This document shows positions 12,840-25,300 of a stretch of DNA of 64,000 bases, piece by piece. The first letter of the stretch is position 1; every line of letters starts with the position of its first letter. The stretch comes from Solanum dulcamara (lineage: Eukaryota; Streptophyta; Magnoliopsida; Solanales; Solanaceae). Location: NCBI RefSeq assembly GCF_947179165.1, contig NC_077241.1:77835648-77899647 (forward strand), given 5' to 3'. Under the pieces are notes generated by a model. It made no database searches and had not been told where the DNA came from. It saw nothing but the letters and a program-made list of their open reading frames with translations. The position numbers and the translations under genes are program-made.

Positions 12840-13089
12840 AAAGGATTTTGGGTTCTGGTAAAATAAATTGATGTTTTATTACTACCTGAGAAATCAAAGT
12901 AGATGTAAAAACAATCAATGTTTTATCAGCTTTAGTGCTTGCATTTCTGTTAGTAACTATTTTAAAGTTATGTTGTTGAACAAGCCTTGATAGGACTAAA
13001 GAATATATAAAATTAGTGAGATATCTTTTACATGTGTAGACAGGACTTCTGATCTTAAAAAAAATAAAGTGTATGTATTGTGTCTACAA

Positions 13090-13210
13090 CAAGAAAATGG
13101 AGACAATACTATACTGTAGAAGTCTCAGGTTCGAGTCTTGAGAATGGAGAAATTTCTGTTAGGGAACGTTTTCCCCTTTAATGAAATCTACGCAGCACAA
13201 ATCAATATAA
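13090..13210 (+). mobile_element. tRNA-derived SINE remnant
   Basis: 'aagtctcaggttcgagtctt' carries a box-B-like GGTTCGAGTC. It is followed by 'gagaatggagaaatttctgt' and 'aatgaaatctacgcagcaca', which matches the order of a common solanaceous SINE body (after box B, 'gaatggag...', then 'aatgggccctacgcagcgcg') with C-to-T decay. The box A side is degraded. Confidence 0.55.
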
Positions 13211-13672
13211 GAGGTTCACAAAAGTGTAAATCCAAATGATTTAGTAATTCTAGCAAGCTTCTGGAAAATCAAAAGTGCTCGTTTATCGTAGAGAATTGAG
13301 GTGTTTGACCAAACTACTAAACGAAAATCACCAATGAACTATCATCCAGTCATATGTCTACAATAACATGAAAACAAATAGTAGCAAATTAAAGTTTGAT
13401 ATTCCACTCTCTTAAATATACATACAATTTGTGCAATGAACTAAAGAAAGTATTTACAGATAAATTAATAATAATGAACAAGAATCAGAGTAAGATGGTC
13501 ACTCGCAAAAACTTCCAGCTAATCTGCTCGTAGTCTTCATAAGAGTCCGACTCATAGTGATCATTTATCACAGAATGACACTGGTTATCAAATGACTGAA
13601 CAACCAGGAGCAATTTGTACGTGTTGGATCCTCCAGAAGCAGTGAGCATTTTTGAAGAATCTGACACAGAAC

Positions 13673-15064
13673 TTAGAATCCCCTTACTGAACTCTGCCAA
13701 ACTTCAACAAATTGCTGATCTTTCCTTGTAACAAACATTTTGTTACCTCCAAAGCTGAAATGAGTTATCTTATTTCCACAACTATCTTTTGCTCTCCCCA
13801 TTGAGTTCTTCCTAAAGACTCTCTCTTTAATAGAAGAACCAATCAAAACCTCAGACCACAACTCCAAATTTCCACCTTTACTACAAAAAACTTGATTCCC
13901 ATGACTCTCAATTTTACTCCCTAAACCTTCTTTCTTACCATTTGTTACTTTTCTTTGATCACTAAGACAAGTCCAAGGATTTTCCTTACCAATATTCCTC
14001 AAATCCGAAATGAAAACTTCGCCTGAATGCACACCAACTTTCAGAATAGCTGAAAGATCATCCGAAACTGTGCAATCAGCGAAACAATCAACATTTTCCT
14101 TGATCTCCCACACCGCGTTGCCTGACCTTAAGTCCCAAAATCTAATGTTCCCTCTAACACCAGAAGGTCCACTATGTGAACCAGCAGCCATCAACAAGTT
14201 ATGACTAGAAATCCAACTAAGTTTAGTTGCTGGAATTGCTGAATCCAATTCAGCACCAAAGATTTCATAATGACCAATCTCGGAAACAGGTCTAAAACCA
14301 TCGTTACTCAAATCGTATATCATAATGCAGTTTGAGTTTCTCCTAGATGATTCGAAACTCGTAAACAAGAAGTCTTTTGAAGCACCAATTGCTTGTACTG
14401 TTGAACCAGACTTAGTCACATTTTCCCAATTCAAAGTTTCCTTAACATACCCTTTACTAACATCAATAATTTGTAATCCTGAAAAGTCAGTAGCACCAGC
14501 AGCAACAACATTTGGTGATAAAGACAACATAGAATCAATTCCAGCAAATTGTGTTAAAATGGTTGATTTTCTCTTTAACGACCAATCAAATGAAGTGATT
14601 TTACAACCATGAGCTACCTGAACTGACCCTAGTTGAGTTGTTGAGATAGCAGTAGGTGAATCTCTACCACTCAAAGGCAAAATCAAAGATTTTTCAAGAT
14701 CAAAAGGCTCAAACTGAGAAGGGTTAGATTGGGAATTCAACAAAAGTTGCTCAACACCATAGTACTGAGATTCAAAAACCAAATCTTGAAAATCAAAAGT
14801 TTTGGCTTTTGAAGGGAGATTACCAGTTCTTAAAAGGGAAAGCAAGATTGAAAACATTTCTGGATCTCTGTCGATGAATGGAATGGAACCATCAAGATTT
14901 GAAATTTCAGAAAGAATTGATTTTGAACCTGATTGCTTTAGGGTCTGTTTGGTGGTTTGAAAAAGCTGACCACCTACATCAATGGTGACAATATTTGAAG
15001 ATGAATCAATGGAGTTTCTTGAAAAACCAGAGCAAAGAGGATGAGATCCAGCAAAAGGTGGCAT
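13673..15064 (-). CDS. BTB/POZ (KCTD/T1-type) protein with WD40/YVTN-like propeller
   Basis: Single-exon gene of 463 codons plus stop. I start at the ATG at 15062-15064 (MPPFAGSHPLCSG). The frame is open 15 codons further, but only a TTG is there. Residues about 25-105 form a T1-type BTB domain (IVTIDVGGQLFQTTKQTL, then FIDRDPEMFSILLSLLRTGN and FESQYYGVEQLL), which mediates oligomerisation and in many relatives CUL3 binding. Residues about 125-460 contain repeated beta-strand blades such as NIRFWDLRSG and VFISDLRNIG, ending VEVWQSSVRGF. This fits the plant family of At5g41330, thought to be an E3 adaptor; the substrate is unknown. From memory the Arabidopsis gene lies beside UBC4, and a UBC4/5 gene is also in this window. 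Confidence 0.92.
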   Translation of the reverse strand: MPPFAGSHPLCSGFSRNSIDSSSNIVTIDVGGQLFQTTKQTLKQSGSKSILSEISNLDGSIPFIDRDPEMFSILLSLLRTGNLPSKAKTFDFQDLVFESQYYGVEQLLLNSQSNPSQFEPFDLEKSLILPLSGRDSPTAISTTQLGSVQVAHGCKITSFDWSLKRKSTILTQFAGIDSMLSLSPNVVAAGATDFSGLQIIDVSKGYVKETLNWENVTKSGSTVQAIGASKDFLFTSFESSRRNSNCIMIYDLSNDGFRPVSEIGHYEIFGAELDSAIPATKLSWISSHNLLMAAGSHSGPSGVRGNIRFWDLRSGNAVWEIKENVDCFADCTVSDDLSAILKVGVHSGEVFISDLRNIGKENPWTCLSDQRKVTNGKKEGLGSKIESHGNQVFCSKGGNLELWSEVLIGSSIKERVFRKNSMGRAKDSCGNKITHFSFGGNKMFVTRKDQQFVEVWQSSVRGF

Positions 15065-15292
15065 CTTTAATAATCCAAGAATGGTGCTTTGGGAATTCTT
15101 GAAATTCAATGTAAAGACTCAATTTTTATTTTTATCTTGGAGATTTTGTGATTTGGGTAACTTAAGAAAATGGTGTTTCAAGCTTTTGGGAATTCTTGAA
15201 ATTCAATGTAAAGAGTCAATTTTTTAATATTTTTTTTCTTTGGATATTTTATGATTTTGGGTAAATTCAACAATGGGGTTTCAATATATATA
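15065..15292 (-). promoter_or_regulatory. Core promoter and duplicated leader of the BTB gene
   Basis: A TATATATA box (15285-15292, minus strand) lies below a CT-rich patch on the coding strand ('CCCCCTCTCTCTA'). The TSS is expected near 15255. The leader holds two near-identical copies of about 38 bp (around 15088-15126 and 15184-15222), which include 'ttgaatttcaagaattccc'; one of them supplies the TTG-led extension in front of the ATG. Confidence 0.6.
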
Positions 15293-16961
15293 GAGAGAGG
15301 GGGAAAGACTTGATTTTCAAGAAAAATGAAAGTTGGGATCTTTGAATTCAAAAGCAGCAACTTGTATTAATTATTATTGGAAGCTTCTTGGTTGGATGAA
15401 TGAGTAATTGGTTAGAAAAATATGGGAAATTTGAAATATTAAAAAATTATGAAATTGCTAAAAGAGGGGCTCTAGAAAGGAAAAAATGACCTGAAAGTCA
15501 TAGAGACTAAAGTTGGTCAAAACTGGCTTTTTTGTTTCTAGGATTTATTTTTTAGTTGTTTGACTTTTATTGCACGATGGTTAATATAGCAACCCAACAT
15601 AGACCACATTTTGTTTTTTAAAGATTTTTTTTTGGGTGAGTGGAAATGGAACAAAAAGGGAACAATGAAAAGAGGATTATTTAACAATATTTGGAATATT
15701 TGAATAAGGCTTCTAAATTGATGTATCTTCCACTAAACTAAAAAAACTAAATGTAAACAATTAAAACAAAAACATGGAAAATGTGGATACTAATATTGTG
15801 GTTGTTAATTCAAAAGGGTAACTGAGTTGGTGTAGAAAAAATATTTCATAAAGAAAATTACAGATCAAATTCCGCCAAGTCTTTTCTCAATCGGTTGAGT
15901 TTGGTGCAACGAGCGTGATACGGGTGCTACGAAATGTCCTCACTTGATCTTTCTCAATTGAGTTTGTCATACCGGACTTGTTTAATACGTTTATATTTCC
16001 AATATAATTTGCAAGTTATTGTATAGAAAAGAGATTATCCAGTGCATACCTAAAAAATGGTGACTTCTATTATTAATCCAATACAATATCAACCCTAAAA
16101 TGAAACTTTAATTTAATGCTAAATCTTTGGGATTAGGTACTCCACCCCTATAATTTGGCCAACACATGTTAATTACTCCCAATTGAAAGTTATGAGTAAC
16201 TAATATTCATTAGTAGCCTATATCTTGGGGACCAAACAGTATTAGCGGCGCCCACTCTAGTCAAGCCTCCAAATTTTAATGCACTCATTTACTACCACTA
16301 GATGATATTGGCAACTACATATCCCTTTCTTGTAATTTCTGAAATTTGTTTTCATATAAAGTTTTTGGAGAAAAGAGAATATTCAACTAGTAAACAGCAA
16401 TGGTCAAAATAAGAACAACAAGTACGCCTCAATCCCATAAGGTGCCATCAACCAAGACATCTCACGTAGGTGCTTTACGGATGATATTGTCTTTTCAGAT
16501 TCTTACATTCCATGTCGCTCTATTCAAACTCCTCAGTTCATTATTGCAAAAATCAAACTTGTAACAAACAAAATGAACATTATCGTCTACATTGTTTTTA
16601 ACAAATTATTTATGTTATTACACATAGAAGAGCTAGAAAGCAGAAAAAGTAGAGACTATTAGTTAAATGTAAAAACTCACTGGGGGAGAGCAAAACTAGT
16701 TTTATCAAATGGTAATTCCTAAAATACATCCCTATCTATCTTATCCTAGGTTCAGGAAGTGCCCTAAAAAAAACAGCCTTCGTTCGTATCAATTCCTATA
16801 TCAGTTCTGCTGCACATATCATTTCCCTTCAACACCTCGTCGCCCTTGCACATTTTGATATCAAGAGTTTCCGGTATTTGCTGCTGGTTGTATTGAAGTT
16901 TAGGGCAGCTGAACAGCATCTTATTAGTATGGTGTGGATTTACTACAGGGATGCAAACCAG
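15293..16961. other. Spacer between the BTB gene and the 3' end of the proline-rich gene
   Basis: No gene seen. The less AT-rich stretch 15870-15990 resembles repeat sequence but I could not assign it. The segment about 16700-16961 is probably the 3'UTR of the minus-strand gene ending at 16962. Confidence 0.45.
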
Positions 16962-19900
16962 TTATCTGACACCGGGCTGCATCATAGGGAAGATCCAGTT
17001 ATTGCAGGGTTCTTTTCCGAGAACCTTCTCATTGGCCCACCAGTCAGAACCGATAGTAGCTTTATCAGGATATCCTCCATCCAAATTGTTAAAGTTAAAT
17101 TCCTTCGAGGATCCAAGAGTGATGGATCTGTGCTTCTGCTGCCTCTGTCCATCCTCTCCGTCAGTAGATGATCCCTCACGTATTTCGCTGGAAGGCTCAT
17201 GTCCATTGTGCTCGTGTCCATTTGACATTTCAGCCAGGTTTTCCTGTCTTCTAGTGCTACAATCTGCATCCTGGAGAGACACTGATCCAGTTCTCATCAT
17301 CATAGTTGGCTTCTTTTCCACACACCTCACAACATCTTCTGCAGTTATCTCGAAAGAAACTCTATGATCAAACACTGTTAGATCATTTTTCCATCCATTA
17401 AAGGGCTTTGGAAGACGATGAACACCAGAGTTCTGATAATTGAGAAGGAAATTATCATGATATTTGGGGTTTACTGCCTCAGGGGTCAAAGTCCCAGATC
17501 CTTGCCGAGATCCCCATTCGTGAGGGGCTATTTTCTCCAGGTTCAGGAACTGAGGGCGTCCAGGAGTAAACTCACGGTCAAGAAAAGGAGATGAGGTTCC
17601 AGATACAGAGATGGCTGACCCAGGCGAGATCAAATTGCTGACTGGACTCCCTGGTTGAAGTTGGTATGACTGAAATTCATACTGGGCAAAAGGATATCTG
17701 TGACCAGCAGCAACATTTTGGTAGTTGGGGTCAAGAAGCTTAGCAAATGGTACCTCAGGTGATGAGGGTGTAGTCAAGTGGACTGACTCAGGAGGAGGGG
17801 TGAATGGAGCAGTAGATGGTTCAGTAGTGAATGTAGAGAATACAGGTGGAGAGACCAGTTGAGGTTCATGAGCGTATGGCCCAATAGCAAAAATTGAGGC
17901 GGGTCCACTGGGAGAATATGTAGACATAGAAAGGCATTTTGAGTCAACTGGTGAATGCGTTGCTGAAGGAGGTTCTGATGGCAAGAAAGATGCAGGAGAT
18001 GAGGGAGGTGCAATGAAGGGAAGCAGTATAGAAGGAGCTTGACTTGAAGTATTAGAAGTAGGTCTATCTTCCCCAGAGGGTGTTGTTTCTGGAATAAAAA
18101 CTGCGTGTCCAATTCGTTTTGTCTGTTTCTGAGAGCCAAAACACCAATACATGCTCCAGCAGCTTCCCCATCTTCGTTTCTGTTAAACCAATTTAAAGTG
18201 CAAGAGATGATGAGAACTTCTCATAAAATGAACAACAAAATCCCAGTTTAAGTTCAAAGCATTATCAAGATGCTAACGCACAAAGCAAGTTTCTTCAGAA
18301 TAAGACCCGAGAGCAGAGAGGACAGGGAATTAGAGAAAATAAAACGATCTTGTTTCTAAATTCTGTCTTAAAATAAGTATGTGTGCAATTTAATTGTTTC
18401 TTATAATCAAGCAGTCAAGGGAATAAAAGCAAATAATAGACACAAGCAACCTTGGAGGTGTTAGCCATATAATTGAACAGTGAAAGAATATTGGAGGACA
18501 GATGATCTAGTCCAGAGTAATGTTCAGAGAGCTGAGACAAATTATTTTAACCTTGTTCAGGAATAAAAACACTTGTGTTTGCAAATGTCACAGGAGTGTC
18601 AATCAAAATGAAGAGGATGAAGGAAGAATTCCCTGGTGGTCTTCTACCATGCATCCTTTACGTAAAAGATTCAATTCTCACCCACCTCCTCCCAATTCTT
18701 TTCCCCTTTCCCCTACCCAATATATTAAGAAAAAGAAGAGGGGGAGGGGGGTGGGGACTCTGGTAAAGTATCATGCACATTCTAACATGATAAGATCAAT
18801 CATAAATGTATTATAACATTTGAGAAGATTCTGAACATCAGAAAATATTTAAGAGAATCCAAATAGAACAACGAAGAAGAAGGAGGCACCAGAAAGCGAA
18901 CTAACAAATATTTGTACAATTTCTCCAGAACTGATTGGAGAGCAACATTTCAATCCCCATCTGTTTCAAGCAGAGGTCATTTACGGAAGTGCCTGACATG
19001 CTTTGGCCTCTTCACTTGGCCTAGGAGGTACTACTAAATCGCTCTTTGACTTTGACTGAAACAGCAAACCGGCTTTCACTTTCAGCCTCATTTAGTGAAG
19101 ATCTAGAGTTGATTTATTGAATTAATCGGAAGAGTTTGGATATCACAAAAGGTACACATTTAGCCTTTGGAACATATTTAGATGTGTGAATGAAGCAATT
19201 AATGGTATCATTAGAACAGTCAATAGTACGGATCCGAGAACAAAAGCAGTGGGCACTCTGAACTGACGGCTAAAATTCAGGATCTTTTTCGATAAGATAA
19301 AATAATTTTTACTATAACAATAATACCAAGAAGGTACTGATTATGTATAATGAGTCTGGGTTTGACTCCTTCCAGTGTAGTGAGTCCAAAAGATCCACAA
19401 TGTTTTCTAATTCATTTACAACACTCTTTCTGCATCAAAAGCATAAATCACATAAGCATCTATAATTTACATGAGAAATGTCTTCTTTTTCCTTCAAAGG
19501 TAGAAATTAATGTTTGTTATATTAGATGGTAAATGAGTTAACCAAATTCATTATTGGAACAATATGATATCTGCATCTGTTGAATCTGGAACTTTTGAAA
19601 TCTTATTTGCAAACTTGAAAACGACAAATAACTCAACCCTCTGAAATGTATAACTGAGTCTTGCATTACTGCATCACTTTAAGAAAGAAAGAATAACTTC
19701 TAATAACGCTTTTGGCTAGATAGCATTTGGGAAAAACATTAAGAAAATCACTCCAGTTAGACATGGCTGCAGATGCTTATGGATAAGAAGGAAAGTGGCA
19801 CCACCTCAAAAGTGACATATTTCTAGATTTTGGATTGATTAAGAAAAGAAAGAAAGCAAATGATTTATGTAGTACATCACTATCTTTACTAGAACTCTTG

Positions 19901-20911
19901 TTTCTCACACCAGCGAGTAGCCTCTTCCAGTTCATTGGAAGAGGTTAAAAACATCCATTGCTTTATCTCCTTGTCAATTTCTTCCTCACTTCAGACGTAA
20001 TTCAAGCATTTGCAACCATGTCTCTTCGAGTCTCTCCTCTCTCACTCACATGGTCAAACAAGTCCTACGTACACTCGTTGACAGCACACGTATCATGAGC
20101 AGTGAAGCATATTATTCAACTTCCTGGCAATTACCTGACTTACCATCACACCAATTTCCAACAGGGCGCAAAGATTACTAACACAAAATTTCTCAATGAT
20201 AACACTAACTTCCTCAAAATGTTCTACTATTTTCTATACAAGATGAAAAAGTGCAGATTTATCCCAAATTCAGACAGTGGCGACCGCATTCATAACAATT
20301 ACAATCTCACACCAGGATGATACCAAGCAATTTCCAATCCAAAGATCAATATGCAACATCACACTTTGTTAAATGTAACACACATCTCAGTTCTTAATGC
20401 AAGGAACAAAAACTATACCAAAGTTCCGTGATCTATGAATCTCACTTGCAATTCTAGCTAAAAGTTTCAATTAAAGTCAACTCTGAGCTCAAAAATATTA
20501 ATCACGATCTACAAATTCCACGAAAGGAAAAAAAAAACTTTAACCAGATTCAAATCAAAATTAAACACCAAACGATCTACATGTTCCACAAAGAAAAAAA
20601 ACTACAACCAGATTCAAATCGAAGACACTCCAAAATAAAGCAGCTATAGCCGGATTTAGATCAAAGTAAAACAGATAAAAAAAAATCAAATTCCTAAAAA
20701 AATGTAACTAGATTCAAATCGAAATATGACACAAAACGATCTATATATTCCAAAAAAACAAAAATTTAACCAAAATCAAATCGAAATGAATTTTTACCCG
20801 AACCGAAGCTTGAGGAACACGATTTTCAACCGAAGCGATTGCATTTGCAGCAGCGTTTATAGTCTCCAAAGTGCTATCAACTCCTCTCTGCTCTCCGTTC
20901 ACTCTATTCAT
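16962..20911 (-). CDS. Plant-specific proline/serine-rich protein (hydroxyproline-rich glycoprotein family)
   Basis: Two coding exons: 20911-20798 and 18179-16962, with a 2,618-nt phase-0 intron (donor CGG|GTAAAA, acceptor TTTAACAG|AAACG). The product is 443 residues. Exon 1 gives MNRVNGEQRGVDSTLETINA up to QASVR; upstream codons in frame have only a GTG, so the ATG at 20909-20911 is used. Exon 2 starts KRRWGSCWSMYWCFGSQK, a Trp/Cys-rich block typical of the At5g52430/At1g63720 family. Then come IAPPSSPASF (94-103), FAIGPYAHE (about 135-143), TAPFTPPPES and TPSSPEVPFAKLL (to about 187), and a less conserved C-terminal half. No signal peptide is visible, so despite the usual family name I doubt it is a wall glycoprotein. 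The molecular function is unknown. Confidence 0.9.
18180..20797 (-). other. Large first intron of the proline-rich protein gene
   Basis: 2.6 kb between exons 1 and 2 with no nested gene. It includes a C/G-run-rich patch at 18680-18755 and three short related A-rich stretches at 20500-20760 ('accagattcaaatc' repeated). The size and 5' position would suit intron-borne regulatory elements, but none is recognisable. Confidence 0.75.
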
Positions 20912-21090
20912 CTTCTCCTCGATTTTACACAACGAATCACCTAAAATAAATCTCTCCACAGCTCAATAGCATCGCCGGAATACACTTTTCCGCTCGAAAA
21001 TCACGAACTTTTCCGGTAACCGATCAAATTTGGAGAAGAAGAAATCAATAACTATAATATATAGTTCTCTCTCTATATATATATATATAC
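20912..21090 (-). promoter_or_regulatory. Leader and TATA region of the proline-rich protein gene
   Basis: A long TA run (about 21072-21090, TATATATATATATA on both strands) with flanking CT/GA dinucleotides sits about 160-180 bp above the ATG and can serve as the TATA box. The leader between them is GA/CT-rich with no intron signal. Confidence 0.5.
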
Positions 21091-21540
21091 AAAAATTATT
21101 TCTATATGGTGGCTTTGGAGGTCAAACACGGCAATGACTTGAGTGATTTTTCTTATAATGGGGTTATTATTATTGGTAAAAGGTAATTAAAAGGTACTTT
21201 CTTAAAGGTTAATTTTTAATTAATCATTTTTATTAAGGATTGTGAAATTACGATAATGGGCTTCTTTTTGGGAATTGAATAGGGGCATGATGAATTGGGT
21301 GGTGTTTCACCTGAATTTTGCTAGCCACATTTAATGTAATTTCAATTTTTTCCTTAAAAAAATACACTTTCAATATTTATTTTAAGATTTTGGTATTCAT
21401 TCTTAATTAGAGGAGTAATTACTAGTAGTTGTATATGGTTTGATTCATTTATTAATAATAATAGAGTTGAATGAGATAATATATTTTAATTTATTTTAAA
21501 AAAAAATTCTTTGTTACACTCCGTTTGAACTGACAGTATA

Positions 21541-21638
21541 CGAAAATAATCTTATCTTATCGAGATATGTATACATCTTATCATTTACAGATTCTGCATA
21601 TAAATTCACACCGGATATTATTGTTGTTGTTATTGTAA
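21541..21638 (+). mobile_element. TS-type SINE remnant
   Basis: 'gagatatgtatacatcttat', 'catttacagattctgcatat', 'aaattcacaccggatattat' and a (TTG)n-like tail ('tgttgttgttattg', 21622-21635) follow the order of the TS SINE 3' body with heavy C-to-T decay. Confidence 0.55.
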
Positions 21639-22311
21639 AAAACTTATTCTCAATTGATTTATTAGGGTTAATATAACAAGAATATTATTTTATGTACTAT
21701 CGAATTATCTTGTTAAATCGATTAAATTACTAATTATTATAGTATGTTTTAGATTTCATGTTTGCGAATGAATTTAGAGTTATATGTATATGTTATATGT
21801 ATGTCTTCATTTATAAAATGAGGCTATTTTGACTAAAATTAACTATGCCTTGAATTGGTCATACAAAGAATCAAGCTATTAAGAAATGTTTGATCACACA
21901 AATTATTTTCGTCAAATCATATTAATTTATCTTAATTGAGTAATACATTAAAATGACAAACTATATTACGTACTCATTAGGATTTGATGCACACACTAAT
22001 ATAAGTCTTTCTTTAACCCTTCCATGTTTCATTTTAGAAGGAACATTTAGCAATTGAGTTCAAAATTTGAATATATTTTTTTGTATCTTATAATTTGAAA
22101 TGAATGAAATGCATGATATAAATAAATTCCACCTTATAGTTGAATTATATAACCATCACAATTTTGACATGAACTTATTAAATAATGACTCAATCTCATG
22201 GGATTCATATGATATTAATAGCAAAAATCCATTTCAACAAAGAAAAAATATTAAACAACAAAAGATAAGTAGAAAATAAAATCATTGATGGTGACAATTC
22301 AAGAACTGAAA

Positions 22312-22393
22312 TAAACCCTTGTGGTCAGGCCCTTCCCCGGACCCCGCGCATAGCGGGAGCTTTAGTGCACCGGGCTGCCCTTTTTTTTTTTTG
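22312..22393 (+). mobile_element. Au-family SINE, 5'-truncated
   Basis: The hallmark Au 3' domain is present almost unchanged: 'ttgtggtcaggcccttcccc', 'ggaccccgcgcatagcggga', 'gctttagtgcaccgggctgc', 'cc' and a T run (22381-22392). The tRNA-related head is missing. The GC-rich island stands out from the surrounding AT-rich DNA. Confidence 0.88.
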
Positions 22394-25300
22394 GTATCAA
22401 TGTGCTTCTAAAATATGCTATTCTTAACTCAAATATATTCCCTTTCCATTTATTTTACTTATTCCTTATATCAAAAGTATAGTTTTTCCATTTCACTTAT
22501 TCATTTTAATAAATCGAAAGAAAATTTTATTTATTAAATAATTACATAAAACACTAGCTAATAGTTAAATTTAAATTTTAAAGCATAATTTATAAAATTA
22601 AACTCTTAATAAATGGGAGAGGTAGAGGGCTAAACCTTTCCTTGTTAATATGAATATTATTTCATAATTGCGTAATTTCTTATTATTTAATATGTGTAAT
22701 TATTTATTATTTCATTCGATTTACTTCTTACTATTTTATTGTTATTTTTTTCCTGCAAAACGTACATCGAAAGCTTTTCTCTTAAACTAGGAGCCTATTT
22801 GAAATGTTTTTCTTGTAAGAAAAAAAATAAAAAAAATATATATTTTATCTTTTTCATATCCCATATGTTATTGTTGTTGATCCACAATATTCGACCATAT
22901 TATTTGAGGTATGAGGGTAATTTGGTCTTATTAGGACCACAAATTATTGAACAGTAGAAGCTAAATAATAAAGTAGTCTATTATTATAAATTAGTTTAAT
23001 TTACCGATGATACTTTTTGTTAGGGGGCAATGAGTGCGCACGTGTGCACATCTATTTACTCGATTGGCTTTTTATAATAACTTTATTATGCGCACCCTTC
23101 CGCGTAGGTTAGGCCCCACCTTGAAAATTCCTCGCTCTTTTACCCTTTGAATTAACGTGCACGCTTGGCTCATCGTTTTCTGGAAAAAGATTTTTAAGGA
23201 GTAATAAAGTTGCTATTATTATTTATTTTACTAAATACTCTTTGTTTATTTATATTTTATTATATGCATTAACGAAAATTATTTATCTTGTATTTGTATA
23301 TGTGATATGAAGGTATGATTTTATGTGATAATTATTTTTAAATTATTTATTTTTAATAAAGATGAAAAGTAAAGTGAATCAAAGGGGCATTGTTTTCAAA
23401 AAAAAAAAAGTGTGGAACTTTCTGGGAAATTATTCAGCGGAGACTGAAATAGCAACTCTTGAAAAATTCATTAAGGAAAAACTTTTTTTCTTTTTTTCTT
23501 TTATTTATTGGCTCAATACCCCTAAAAAGAAGCAAAAAAGGGGGGGAAATAGGACAATTGCCTCTATATTTGCTTTTGTAGCACTAATTTTTACTTTTAT
23601 GTGAGATTAAGGATTTTAAAGTTTTATTTTTTTGTGAGTTGGACTCCGGAAAACCCCTTTGGTCGTAAAAGTTTGGAATTCAATTTCAAGTTGAATTTTC
23701 ACTTTTTTTTCACTTTAAATTATTCACAAAAAATTAAAAATAACTTCAATTTATATATATGGCAAAATATGACTCCGATTTGCAAATATTATATTTCACT
23801 TCGAAAAGTAAAACTATTTTTTTTCAAATTTCACAATAAAATATGGTGAAGCGCCCACTAATATTTTTTTACTTCTTTTTATAAATTTTTGATATTTATT
23901 GATTCGACTAATTTAAATTCACAATATATTTTCACCACTTGAATGTGATGTGAAGGAATTTCATCCCTCTCATCACACCCCTGGTTTTGTTTGTTGTCTT
24001 ACTGACTTACAATTCAATAATTAAGGTTAACACAAAAAGGCAACTATGCAACCCAATGAAGATTTTATCATTTTAAAAGGCTAAAGTTGACACTTGTTAC
24101 AAAATTAAAAAATAAAGAAATATGACCATAATATTTAAAATCACTAAAAAATCAATACAAAGCAAACACGGAAGGAGGTCTTTTTAATACAATAACAATA
24201 AAAATATATTAAATATAATTTCACAGATAGAATTGGAAAAAGATAATATGTACATCAATTTTATCTCAACTATCTTGAGATGAAGAAATAGAGAGTCTGT
24301 TCAGGATATGTCTCTCTAATATGAATTAAATGCGTTGTTACTTCACTTGTTGAATCTTTTTGAGAAGCTATTAGAAGTCCTAACCCTAAAATATTTTATT
24401 TAAAATGAAAAATAGAAAAACAAGATCCTCTTTGTGATATAATAATGACAATGTTAAAAGACGTTTGGGGATAATAAAGAACCTTTATCAAAACTACAGT
24501 TTCACCTTTTCAATCAGATCTTTTCACTATGATTTTACACATAAACTTTTAAAGATTTATAGCTACTTTTCAAGATCATTTCAACTTTTTCCAGGAAAAG
24601 CTTCTAGGGGTCATCAATATAGATGTGCTTGAAAGAAGAAGAAAAAAACTTTATTATTTTTGTTTGGAAAATAAATGTTTTCTGATGTAATACTAGCTGT
24701 ATTTTGATTTTTTTAAAAAATTACATAATAACAATAATTAAAAAAATTATACTATATTTAAGTTTTAGTTGGAACATGGAAATATGCAATATATATGAGG
24801 TTATATCAAATCATTTAATCAGAAATTTCAAATTTAAACATTGAATATGAAATTGATTTTAATGAAAAGCGTTTTACTCCATAAATTGATACATATAGGT
24901 GTGAATCCAAATTTTCAAAATGAGTATCGAACGAAGAAGTGTAAATCATGAATTATTGTCCAAACCTAGAAATAACAGTTAAATATTATCAGTTAAATAT
25001 TATTTTAAAAGTATCTATAACTTCCAAAATTTGCTCTCACTCAAAGAAAAGGATATTATATTATTTCGTCCTATGATATAGAAAGAGACAATATAATTAT
25101 ATGTCATCTTTTAATTTAGTCCATATCATGCTAATCATATTATAAACTTCTATCTCATTCACAACTACACGAGGAAAATGAAGTATATAATTCACCAAAA
25201 TAGTAAATTATTTTTTGTTTTTATTTTTCCTTTTGTCCTCTTCTTTTCAAAGTCAAAAAGAACGTGAAGCGATGATTGAAATATCTCTAATTCAAATTTT

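Noticed and set aside
13485..13700. 71-codon minus-strand frame overlapping the BTB gene end, beginning MAEFSKGILSSV
   Set aside because: It is out of frame with the BTB ORF, shows no family similarity and lies mostly in the 3'UTR; there is no splice site that would join it.
15107..15109. Upstream TTG as start of a 478-residue BTB protein
   Set aside because: Not an ATG; the extension comes from a duplicated leader segment, and the ATG at 15064 gives the expected family N-terminus.
20741..20959. 72-codon frame as a separate small gene
   Set aside because: It contains exon 1 of the proline-rich protein gene (20911-20798); the rest is intron and leader, and its first codon is GTG.
23362..23849. 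Adjacent Lys/Phe-rich frames as small proteins
   Set aside because: Composition is that of AT-rich homopolymer DNA, with no conserved motif.
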